Source: a virus
Strand: one strand, 5' to 3'
DNA length: 23,287 bases
IMG/VR virus record: IMGVR_UViG_3300043436_000007
Coordinates: 1-23,287 of that record
This document shows positions 5,218-13,220 of this stretch, piece after piece. The position numbers were made by a program, and so were the translations under genes. How positions within the stretch are numbered: position 1 is the first letter of the stretch; every line of letters starts with the position of its first letter. The notes under the pieces are model-generated. The model made no database searches. It was not told the origin of the DNA and saw only the letters and a program-made list of their open reading frames with translations.

Positions 5218-8031
5218 TTATCCTGTGTAAGTGCCAGAAGATGTAAATGTGTGGTAGGTATAACCACCAGCAGATGTAACTGTACCGCCCGTTCCTCTTT
5301 GAGTTCCAAGATAGCGAATGATTACGATTCCAGAACCACCAGTGCCACCAGAACCACTGCCACTGGTTCCATAACCTTCACCACCACCGCCTCCGCCTGT
5401 GTTTGCTGTTCCAGCCGTGCCACTTGTTTGAGTAGCAGTAGCAAAACCTCCTGCACCACCTCCACCATTACCACCTGTGCCAGCAGATTGACCAGAGGCT
5501 CCACCTCCACCACCGCCACCAGCATAGAAAGTGCCAAGTGACTGCCAATTTAAACCAACACCACCATTACCAGCAGTTGTTCCATCTATAGCAGATGTTC
5601 CTGCGGCTCCAGCGCCACCACCACCGCCTCCGCGACGGTCGCCTCCACCACCAGAACCGCCACCACCAGAATTGCCCTGACCAGATGTTCCACTTGCAGT
5701 TGTACTATTTCGGCAACCCGCACCGCCACCAGAGCCACCAGACAATGCGGCAGTTGAAAACCCACCACCACCACCACCACCTGTTGCTGTTACAGAAAAA
5801 AATGATGAGGTACTGCCACTTACTCCTGTTAAACCGCTAGTACTTGCGCCAGTAGCTGCCAAACCAGCACCGCCAGCACCAACAACAATTGAATAACTTG
5901 TTGTTGGTGTTGGTGATGCAGTTGAGGCAATAAATCCACCCGCACCGCCACCGCCACCCGAAGTATCAGAAGATTGACCCGCACCGCCACCGCCGCCGCC
6001 AGCGACAATTAAATATTCAACAAGGTATGGAGCAACAGTCCAAATTGGAGCCGCACCAGAGCCTTGTGAAGTAAGTACCTGTCCAACAGTTCCAGCCGCC
6101 CCAGTTAATAACAATCCTGTAGTTATGTTTGGTGTAGTTATCGTAGGACTAGTAGCCAATACAACCGCACCAGAGCCTGTAGTGCTTGCCAGCTTTGCAG
6201 TAGTCACCGTGCCATCGCTTGGTGTTCCAATAGCCAATGGCGCACTAGATACAACTTCAATATTGCTAGTGCCAGTTGGTGGCGCAGTGCTAAATGTCAG
6301 CGTAGTACCAGAGACAGAGTATGTGTCCTTCTCTTGATATACACCGCTGACATACACCTGAGTATTGTTCTCACTGCCGGGATCAGCAGACAAGGTAAAC
6401 GCCACAGTGGAGTTGTTACCAGAGAATGCATCTACTGATATGTTGCTAGTGCCAAGGCCAGAGCTTGCAGCAAACCACTGATCAGTCTCAAAGTCAGCAA
6501 CAAAAATAGTTGATGAGTACTGAGCGCCAATGGTTACTGATGTAGCACCGTTAATAGTGTTAGTGCTAGAGCGCGCAACAGTCACCGCATTGGCGTCACC
6601 AGTCCACTTAACAATAGCTATTTTAAAACCATCGCTAACCGTGCTGATTGTTGGCAGGGTAATAGTGACAGCACCGCTAGTAGTAGTCACTCGGATTAGG
6701 TCACCAGCGTCACCAGCTACTACCGTGTAGTTAGCAGACTTGTCTTGCACTGCAGAGTACATACCGGAGGCAGCCGCAGCAGCTGCAGCGGTAGCCGAGT
6801 TGGCTGCAGCAGTCTCACTGTTTGCCGCATTGGTTGCGCTAGTTGATGCAGCTGTTGCTGAGTTGCTTGCGTTTGTTGCACTTGTTGTGGCAGATGTAGC
6901 GCTGTTGCTAGCGTTAGTGGCTTGGGTTGTAGCAGTACTTGCGGAGGTGCTTGCAGAGGTAGCACTGTTTGATGCATTAGTGGCAGATGTACTAGCGTTG
7001 CTAGCTTGGGTAGTCGCAGTGCTTGCCGACGCCGCAGCGTTGGTGGCTGATGTAGAGGCTCCGCTTGCACTAGTGGCTGCGTTGGTGGCGCTAGTCGATG
7101 CGTTGCTGGCCTGCGTAGTTGCTGTGCTAGCAGAGCTGGTAGCACTGGTTGCAGAGCTTGTCGCAGAAGACGCAGATGCAGCCGCGGCGGTTGCACTTGT
7201 TGACGCATTGCTAGCCTGGGTGGATGCCGTACTAGCGGAGGCTGCAGCATTTGTTGCCGAGGTTGATGCGCCACTAGCTGACGTAGATGCGTTACTCGCT
7301 GATGTGCTGGCTGCCGAGGCAGACGCCGCCGCATTGGTGGCCGAGGTTGTCGCAGATGCCGCGTCCACCAGCAGTGTCCACTTAGCAGAGTCAGTGTTGG
7401 TTGTAATTGGCAAAGATCCGCTTGAGGTATGCGCTGTGATTACCTGGAAGATATTGTTTGTGGTTGTGTCTTTTGCTATGTCTCGCACATAGTAGACAGT
7501 GCTAGCAGCCCAGTTGCCACGGTTGGTGCCTAGCGTCTCGCCTAAAGCTGGGTTGCCATTGGCATCAAAGCCCAGCGTCTTGTTGGCTCGCAATGATGCA
7601 AGTGGCAAGGTCATGTTGATGTTGGTCGGGTCTGTCTGTGGAGCTGACAGCGCCCGGATCAAGCCCTCGGCATTTTGCTGGGCAAAGATGGTCTGCTGGT
7701 CGAGCTCGTCATTCAACGTGTTAGCAAAGAAGTCGCCACCAGTTGTGAAGTCTGTAGACCTAGCGATAGTACGGTTGCCAACAATGGCGTACTGGGTGGG
7801 GCTTGTAGGCGAGAGCGCCAGGCCAGTAGCTGTGATGGTCACAGAGCCTGTGCCATTGGCAGCAATGCTGACCGTGTAGTGGGTGGTCAACGTCAGCAGC
7901 ACCTCGTCTTTAAATACTGCAATGTCTGTGTTGGCCAGGATCTCAAAGGTAAACGCATAGGGGCCTTCGCCACCGGTTCCGGTAGGCGCATACACAGCTC
8001 TGCGTGTTACGTTACTAATTGGCACTGGCAT
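5218..8031 (-). CDS. T7-like tail fibre with glycine-rich tip
   Basis: A 937-residue fibre. Residues 1-135 match the T7 gp17-type N-terminal domain that anchors the fibre to the tail (R-R-A-V-Y near the start, F-F-A-N-T-L-N-D-E-L-D-Q at 101-112). Residues 171-223 (N-W-A-A-S-T-V-Y-Y-V-R-D ... K-W-T-L) look like a small carbohydrate-binding-type module. Residues 224-423 are an Ala/Ser/Thr/Asn repeat region, probably a trimeric coiled stalk. Residues 424-600 hold two beta-rich domains, and 604-670 a 'TTAKLAS' type repeat segment. Residues 676-907 are a glycine-rich adhesin-like domain closing with G-I-V-I-I-R-Y, and the last 30 residues are a small beta cap. AGGAG precedes the ATG with about 8-base spacing. 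This is the main host-recognition protein. Confidence 0.9.
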   Translation of the reverse strand: MPVPISNVTRRAVYAPTGTGGEGPYAFTFEILANTDIAVFKDEVLLTLTTHYTVSIAANGTGSVTITATGLALSPTSPTQYAIVGNRTIARSTDFTTGGDFFANTLNDELDQQTIFAQQNAEGLIRALSAPQTDPTNINMTLPLASLRANKTLGFDANGNPALGETLGTNRGNWAASTVYYVRDIAKDTTTNNIFQVITAHTSSGSLPITTNTDSAKWTLLVDAASATTSATNAAASASAASTSASNASTSASGASTSATNAAASASTASTQASNASTSATAAAASASSATSSATSATSSASTATTQASNASTSATNAATSASGASTSATNAAASASTATTQASNASTSATNASNSATSASTSASTATTQATNASNSATSATTSATNASNSATAASTSATNAANSETAAANSATAAAAAAASGMYSAVQDKSANYTVVAGDAGDLIRVTTTSGAVTITLPTISTVSDGFKIAIVKWTGDANAVTVARSSTNTINGATSVTIGAQYSSTIFVADFETDQWFAASSGLGTSNISVDAFSGNNSTVAFTLSADPGSENNTQVYVSGVYQEKDTYSVSGTTLTFSTAPPTGTSNIEVVSSAPLAIGTPSDGTVTTAKLASTTGSGAVVLATSPTITTPNITTGLLLTGAAGTVGQVLTSQGSGAAPIWTVAPYLVEYLIVAGGGGGGAGQSSDTSGGGGGAGGFIASTASPTPTTSYSIVVGAGGAGLAATGASTSGLTGVSGSTSSFFSVTATGGGGGGGFSTAALSGGSGGGAGCRNSTTASGTSGQGNSGGGGSGGGGDRRGGGGGGAGAAGTSAIDGTTAGNGGVGLNWQSLGTFYAGGGGGGGASGQSAGTGGNGGGGAGGFATATQTSGTAGTANTGGGGGGEGYGTSGSGSGGTGGSGIVIIRYLGTQRGTGGTVTSAGGYTYHTFTSSGTYTG
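5311..6006 (-). repeat. Glycine-rich coding repeat in the fibre tip
   Basis: Tandem GGN codons encode runs of five to seven glycines separated by short variable loops (residues about 676-907 of the fibre). On the plus strand this appears as repeated CCACCACC. Such poly-glycine tips are known as stacked-helix adhesin folds in some phage receptor-binding proteins. Confidence 0.75.
6763..7362 (-). repeat. Ala/Ser/Thr repeat encoding the fibre stalk
   Basis: About 200 residues built from imperfect units such as T-T-Q-A-S-N-A-S-T-S-A-T-N-A and S-A-S-G-A-S-T-S-A-T-N. The units recur at about 11-residue and longer spacing. Unit number is a likely site of slippage or recombination that would alter stalk length. 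Confidence 0.75.
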
Positions 8032-8070
8032 AATATTTCTCCTGTCCTAATTCTACAAATGTGTTCTAAC

Positions 8071-11000
8071 TTAGTCTATAGCCGCTTCACGCGGCTGGCG
8101 TTTGTATTGGCGCAAAGCCAAGTCACGGTTTCTAGAAATCTGGTTTGCAGCATCTGGATACATAGCAGTAAAGCCTGGGCTGGCCACCGCTGCATCGCGG
8201 TAGTCAGAAACCGTGCCGGACAACTTAGCGCTAATTCCCTCATAGGCGCCGCGACTCATTTGCATATTTAACTCAGGGTCAATCAAGTGCGCAGCAAGTG
8301 CGCCCCGTAGCGTTTGTCCATTGATTGGAATTGAATTCATAAGCAAGAGCATGTCGCTGTATTCAGCATCGTTTAATTTGATGTTGGCCACCACATTCTC
8401 AGGCTTGTTAACTGGCATGCTGCCGCGTGCTTTGGCAATCTGCAAAAACATTGCTTCATCTGGGTCAAGGTCTCGGACCTTTTTGTTAAAAGGTAATACA
8501 AAACTAAGCGCACCAGGCTCGCCTGTTTTAATTTCATCACCCCATAAATTACGAGATGGCTTGAGTATGGGCGATCCATCCTCTGCTGTAGCTGTAGACG
8601 CTAGCGGAGTCTTAGACATCCAATTGCGGAACAAATAGCTGAAGTACTTTGTTTCAACCGGCATACTTGGGTCTGGGGTTACATCGCGCTTAGTCGGATC
8701 AAGCATGTTCTCAATCATCCGCAAGCTAGATGCACCAGGCATTGGCACTGGCGTGACGCCGCCCACCATGTTTTGAGCAATGCCTCCAAAGAATTTAACT
8801 ACGGCAGCGTTGCCAGCCTGGCTCTTCTCTCCAAGCGGATCACGCTTAAATTGCTCAACCATGTTTACCAGGTTAGACATTGAAGACATAAATGGCAACT
8901 CGCCTATATATTTAAAAGGCAACAGCGCAGAGTACATCAGCAGATCGTGCCACTCATCATCTTCTTCTTTACCGTATACAGCGCCCACTTCAGCTAGAGT
9001 TGCCGACATACCTAGCATGCCGCCAATTGGTTCTAGGCCTGCATAACTGCGGTATATACCTTTGCCATTTTCATCTGTTCCAGTGCGAACTGAGTAGGCT
9101 TGCCAGCCGGTAGTTTCAGTTAAGAACTTGCGTCTTGCTGGATCAACTGGGCCGGCACCCGTTATCGTGCCTTCTAGCGCCATGTAGTAGCCCAAGCCCA
9201 TAAAGGAAGAACCCATCGCGGCCTTACCCATTGCCATCTGGCGTCGTGCGCCTCCAGCAATATAGTCATCACGAATTTCTTTAAGGGCAAGTTGGCCAAC
9301 CGGAGTGCGTGCCAGCATCTGCTTTTGCGCGTTGATGACCGTCTTGATAAACGGCATGATGACCGTGCCCACTGGTCCAAGGTCGTTCCTGATTTTGTTA
9401 AGTGCGTTGCCAAAGCTACCCAAGTCAGACTGCAACGTGCCTTCAAGAACACCCTGATGCACGCGCTCTATAGTCTTAGCGTCTGGGTTGGTGATCTGCA
9501 TGGCCATACCGTCTAGTGCCGTGTCTATATCTACGCCGTTATCCATTGCAATCAATGCTTCACGGGCGGCAAGGCGGCGAGTTTCCATTGCAGCTAGTTG
9601 TGCCTTGCTAAACTCATCAACGGCCAACATGCCACGCGACCATAAGCGCACAGCCTTACCTACAAAATCCACACCTTGCGCTACCATGCTTTCTGGGTCG
9701 GCAAACATCTTTGCTGATATGGCTGGGTCTGGCGTCTTGTCAACATCTCGGCCTACCTTATAGACAGGCATGTCGGTTACAAATGCTTGCGCACCAGCCT
9801 TTAGCGCATTTGGCAAACTAGTAAAGAAGTTAGCAATCTCAATGAAAGCCTCGTTAACACCAACTTGATCAGAGCTTTTGCTGCCAAAAAGCGGGGTAGC
9901 AATTGTCTTATCAACGGCACGCCCAACAGTAGCAGCAAACAGCGTATCAAATGGACGGGCTAGCGTCATTGCAATGTTGCCAAAAAGTGCCCGTTCAACT
10001 GGAGCTGGCGACAACAACAGAGATGAGTAATACAGCTCTTTCCATACCGCACCTAATTGCTGAGTAGTAGACCCAGCCAAGTCAACAAAGCGTGCTTGCT
10101 GGTCAAGGCTTAGAGCTTGATAGGAAGTTGCTAGGTTCTTCATGTTGGCTCGACCGCCCATTTCGTTTAGCAGTGAGGCAATCTGATTTGGATCTGATAT
10201 ACCTGTGGCACCGTCAACAGGTAAGCGGAAAGAGCGTAGTGCGCGAGCTGTCTCGGTCTGCGCAGCCTTCAAGCGCATTTGGATTGCAGCATGGGTGGCT
10301 AGTGCATTACGAAACTCTAGCAGCAGCTTGTCGTCCTCAGTGCCAACTGGCATAGCTTTAATCTTTGTGGCCATGCTATCAAGGTTTGCAGCGGAGCGTA
10401 CCAATAAATGACGCGAGGCTAGCAATTGCTCTGCGTTTAGCGTACCGCCGTTTTTTGTTGCCAGTAGTTCGGGTGCAATGTTGAGGCGTGCAGCCATGTC
10501 TTTGAGCGCCTCATCTCCTAGCACACCACGCTTGGCCACATCCATCTGTGTAGCGTATGCTTTGCTGGTGGCGTCAATCGCCCTATCAATATCTTCTGTG
10601 GTTTGCAGATAGTTAAGATTAAAGTCGACGCCAACAGCTGGCGCATCGAGACCAGATAGAAACTTGTCTGCCTGCTCTGGCGTAGCAATCTTGATGATGG
10701 CGCCAGCAGGCTCGGGTGGTACTACTTCAGCTGCATCCTCTGCCACCTTAATAGCAGTTTGCATTTGTTCTGTGCTGGCCGGTGGAGGTGGTGTGGTCTG
10801 AACTTCGGCGGCTGGCTTGGCAGGCTTTTCTGGTGCCATCGCTGCTTTGACCTTTTGTACCGCGCCAGGCACGGTAGTCTTTTCAACAGCTGTTGCCGCT
10901 TCTTGAACCGTCTTTTGCGCAGCCTCAGAGACAGCACGATCAGCAGCGGAGGGCTCAAGCGCTTTAGCTGGCTTAGTCGCCTGCTTGATAACTTTAAGTA

Positions 11001-11148
11001 CAGTGCCTAGCCCAGCAACTTGAACCGGCTCATCTAAGGCTGGCGATTGGGTTGCCATTACGTCTACATCATCTTGTAGAAACTCAGGCGCTTGCGCCGG
11101 CAAGATGCTACTTAACCGCTGATCTAGGGACTTTTGTTCAATGGCCAT
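8071..11148 (-). CDS. Large ejection protein (T7 gp16-like position)
   Basis: The 1025-residue product is the largest of the internal virion proteins, and its position between the gp15-like proteins and the tail fibre matches T7 gp16. Residues about 55-150 are a low-complexity Ala/Pro/Lys/Glu linker. The middle and C-terminal parts are mostly helical, with glycine-rich hydrophobic stretches that could enter the membrane (for example M-G-S-S-F-M-G-L-G-Y-Y-M and the G-P-V-G-T-V-I-M-P-F-I-K-T block). I see no lytic transglycosylase motif at the N-terminus, unlike T7 gp16. The P-F-I-K-T block resembles modules found in large injected polyvalent phage proteins, which is a tentative likeness. The start forms a TAATG junction with the upstream gene. 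It probably helps form the trans-envelope DNA channel. Confidence 0.75.
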   Translation of the reverse strand: MAIEQKSLDQRLSSILPAQAPEFLQDDVDVMATQSPALDEPVQVAGLGTVLKVIKQATKPAKALEPSAADRAVSEAAQKTVQEAATAVEKTTVPGAVQKVKAAMAPEKPAKPAAEVQTTPPPPASTEQMQTAIKVAEDAAEVVPPEPAGAIIKIATPEQADKFLSGLDAPAVGVDFNLNYLQTTEDIDRAIDATSKAYATQMDVAKRGVLGDEALKDMAARLNIAPELLATKNGGTLNAEQLLASRHLLVRSAANLDSMATKIKAMPVGTEDDKLLLEFRNALATHAAIQMRLKAAQTETARALRSFRLPVDGATGISDPNQIASLLNEMGGRANMKNLATSYQALSLDQQARFVDLAGSTTQQLGAVWKELYYSSLLLSPAPVERALFGNIAMTLARPFDTLFAATVGRAVDKTIATPLFGSKSSDQVGVNEAFIEIANFFTSLPNALKAGAQAFVTDMPVYKVGRDVDKTPDPAISAKMFADPESMVAQGVDFVGKAVRLWSRGMLAVDEFSKAQLAAMETRRLAAREALIAMDNGVDIDTALDGMAMQITNPDAKTIERVHQGVLEGTLQSDLGSFGNALNKIRNDLGPVGTVIMPFIKTVINAQKQMLARTPVGQLALKEIRDDYIAGGARRQMAMGKAAMGSSFMGLGYYMALEGTITGAGPVDPARRKFLTETTGWQAYSVRTGTDENGKGIYRSYAGLEPIGGMLGMSATLAEVGAVYGKEEDDEWHDLLMYSALLPFKYIGELPFMSSMSNLVNMVEQFKRDPLGEKSQAGNAAVVKFFGGIAQNMVGGVTPVPMPGASSLRMIENMLDPTKRDVTPDPSMPVETKYFSYLFRNWMSKTPLASTATAEDGSPILKPSRNLWGDEIKTGEPGALSFVLPFNKKVRDLDPDEAMFLQIAKARGSMPVNKPENVVANIKLNDAEYSDMLLLMNSIPINGQTLRGALAAHLIDPELNMQMSRGAYEGISAKLSGTVSDYRDAAVASPGFTAMYPDAANQISRNRDLALRQYKRQPREAAID

Positions 11149-13220
11149 TATTTGGCTCCAGACTTAGGAGCGCTACGGCCCCGTGTTACTGTTGTTGCTG
11201 GCGCAGCTGGCGCAGCTTGTCCGACACCGACGGTATTCCCTGCTCCTGCAGCGCTTGTCGGTTCTGCTGCAACTTGACCCGCATTGCTGCGGCCTCTAGC
11301 TCCAGCGAGCTCGGCATCTGTGAAGGGGATTCCTCTGGCATTGAGTAGGTTTTTTGCTCCATCTGAAAAACTCTCCGATCTTGCCGATTTAATTCCCATA
11401 TTGTAGTACAAGCTCTGCTCGTAGTACCACAATACCGCTTGGTTTGCCTGCTCGTCCAACTTCATGTTGGTAGCAACAGATCTATTAAATTGTTTCATTA
11501 CAGAGCGCTCAGCCTCATTGCGCGGTGCATCAACTAAACCTTGCTCACTGAGTGGACCAGTGGTTAATGTTCCGGTATGTCGGTTGTACGTCCTAGTAAA
11601 CCACTTGTCTGCGGTAGTTTCTTTGATGCCGTTTAGGTTTAAGAAGAACGCACCGCCCTTTTCTCCCATGATAAAAGAGCCCATCTTCATATCTGTGGCT
11701 TTGCCGGGAATACTGGAGTCTTTGTATAGCCCAGATGCAGCCTTCATCTCGCTGATTTCTTTTACTGTATGGGGTGTTAAAAGCCACTCAGCATAATTAT
11801 CAATGCCCATGGTATTCATCATAAAGTCATGCAGGTTAAGCTGCTGCTCCATGGTTGGTCCAGTGGTGCCTCCCCATAGCTTTCCATTGTCTGGGTTTCT
11901 AGAAGGAACCTTTCCGGTCCGCATTAGGTCTTCAGTAATGCGCATTGCCACAGACCAATTTTCAGAGGCACGCTTGTTGTAACTGGTAGACGCTGCAAAA
12001 GCAGTGGACATTACCCTCAATGGTTCATTAGTGGCAAGCTCTGGAACAATCTTTGACCCAAGTGCAAACGCTTGGAAGACATCATCTTCATACCATGTTG
12101 CGCCACTGATTGGCTGCGACATTTGGTACTCAGCTTCTGCTGTCGCAGAGTCAACCATCTTGACAAGATCTTTTGGTTTAGTTGGGTCAAGCGGTTTGCC
12201 TTTGTTAAGCGCAAGCTGTGACTTTTCTAAAACTAAACCAATATCACTAACTACTAAGGTTTCATTTTTTCCAGTGCCTTTTATCTCTGGCCGAGTCAAT
12301 CTCAATGCTACTGATGGAGCTCGTTGCGCTTGTGGCAGAAAAGCATTAAGTGCAGGGTCATTGGCAACTATGTCAATTGCTTTAGGTAACTCAACCGTTG
12401 GATTAAATTTTGATGGCTCCACAATGTTCATCATTACTGGCGATCCAAGCACGTCCATGCTCTTGATGGCCATCCTGCCCGCCTCTGGTGCGAGAGCTTT
12501 GCCGGCAGCCATAGCGCCTTTGACAGCCATCGTGCCAGCCTTGGCCGCTAGCAATGGATCTCCCACCAACTCGCCAACAGTACCGCCAGCTTCAGCTGCA
12601 GCCTGGCGCTCCTCTGGTGTTAGGCCTAATGCACTTGTGCCTAGTGGCACAGCTGGTGGCAAAGGTATTGTTATATCTGTGCCTGGTATCCTAAAGCCCT
12701 CTTTGCTCACTTCTTCGCTTGATGGTAAAAAAGTTGGATCTTCCATTGTTTTACCAGCACGGCCAACCTTATCCATAAAGGTGCCACCTTGGTTATCAGT
12801 GGCCAAGGCACCAATAAATCGACCAATCTTTTGCATGTCACCGCCAAAGCCAAGAGCAGCTGCCGTGCCTTCACGCGCAAGTCCAGCACCAAAGTCTGGA
12901 GCTCCAGTAATCATTCTCTCGCCAATAGTGCTTTTTTGGCTGCGCTTACCCATGCCAGGGAAGACGCCAAAGGCTGCGCCAGCATCGCTTACCACAGGGC
13001 TAGGGCCAGCGGCCAGCTGCAATGACTCAGGCCGACCTAAAGCAATTTGCTCACCATAGGGTGATGTGTAGTACAGGCCTTGTCCATCGTCTGTATCTTC
13101 AAGCGTTATCTCAGGGTCGCCGTCCATGTGGCGTTGCATTAAACCTTCGCGCACACCTGGTGTATTGACAAAATTATCAAAGTTGTAGACGTCTTGTATT
13201 GTTGGAGGCTTAGTGATCAT
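11148..13220 (-). CDS. Internal virion or ejection protein with unknown C-terminal domain
   Basis: The 690-residue product lies between two ejection proteins. The N-terminal third contains Gly/Ala-rich segments (V-F-P-G-M-G-K-R, G-L-A-R-E-G-T-A-A-A-L-G-F-G-G) followed by alanine-rich helices around 208-250 that may insert into membranes. Residues about 380-620 form a compact-looking region with conserved-looking motifs (W-F-T-R-T-Y-N-R-H-T-G near 560, then V-L-W-Y-Y-E-Q-S-L-Y), which I remember in other large phage proteins without an established activity. The last 50 residues are an Ala/Gly/Pro-rich tail. It shares ATGA with the preceding gene. By location it is most likely packaged in the head and ejected. 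Confidence 0.68.
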   Translation of the reverse strand: MITKPPTIQDVYNFDNFVNTPGVREGLMQRHMDGDPEITLEDTDDGQGLYYTSPYGEQIALGRPESLQLAAGPSPVVSDAGAAFGVFPGMGKRSQKSTIGERMITGAPDFGAGLAREGTAAALGFGGDMQKIGRFIGALATDNQGGTFMDKVGRAGKTMEDPTFLPSSEEVSKEGFRIPGTDITIPLPPAVPLGTSALGLTPEERQAAAEAGGTVGELVGDPLLAAKAGTMAVKGAMAAGKALAPEAGRMAIKSMDVLGSPVMMNIVEPSKFNPTVELPKAIDIVANDPALNAFLPQAQRAPSVALRLTRPEIKGTGKNETLVVSDIGLVLEKSQLALNKGKPLDPTKPKDLVKMVDSATAEAEYQMSQPISGATWYEDDVFQAFALGSKIVPELATNEPLRVMSTAFAASTSYNKRASENWSVAMRITEDLMRTGKVPSRNPDNGKLWGGTTGPTMEQQLNLHDFMMNTMGIDNYAEWLLTPHTVKEISEMKAASGLYKDSSIPGKATDMKMGSFIMGEKGGAFFLNLNGIKETTADKWFTRTYNRHTGTLTTGPLSEQGLVDAPRNEAERSVMKQFNRSVATNMKLDEQANQAVLWYYEQSLYYNMGIKSARSESFSDGAKNLLNARGIPFTDAELAGARGRSNAGQVAAEPTSAAGAGNTVGVGQAAPAAPATTVTRGRSAPKSGAK

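Noticed and set aside
4969-5309. N-terminal extension and alternative upstream start for the Trp-rich protein
   Set aside because: The extension lies inside the tail-fibre gene and is low in sense; the ATG at 5210 with AGGA upstream gives the familiar start of this protein.
5311-7362. CRISPR-like or satellite repeats
   Set aside because: The repeats are in-frame, degenerate and explained by the glycine-rich and Ala/Ser/Thr-rich protein regions; there are no uniform spacers.
6740-7492. 250-residue open frame on the plus strand, very rich in Ala, Val and Leu
   Set aside because: It is the antisense of the Ala/Ser/Thr repeat in the tail fibre; the composition follows from the repeat codons and there is no ribosome binding site or plausible domain.
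4305-8031. Diversity-generating retroelement targeting the fibre, as in BPP-1
   Set aside because: No reverse transcriptase, template repeat or C-type lectin-like variable region is visible in the window.
8080-8096. Hairpin AGCCGC-TTCAC-GCGGCT near the end of the 1025-residue gene as a terminator
   Set aside because: It lies within the coding sequence just before the stop and no T-tract follows on the minus strand, so a terminator is not supported.
12004-13059. 351-residue open frame on the plus strand
   Set aside because: Antisense to the 690-residue ejection protein gene, with Ser/Pro/Ala-rich shadow composition and no operon context on that strand.
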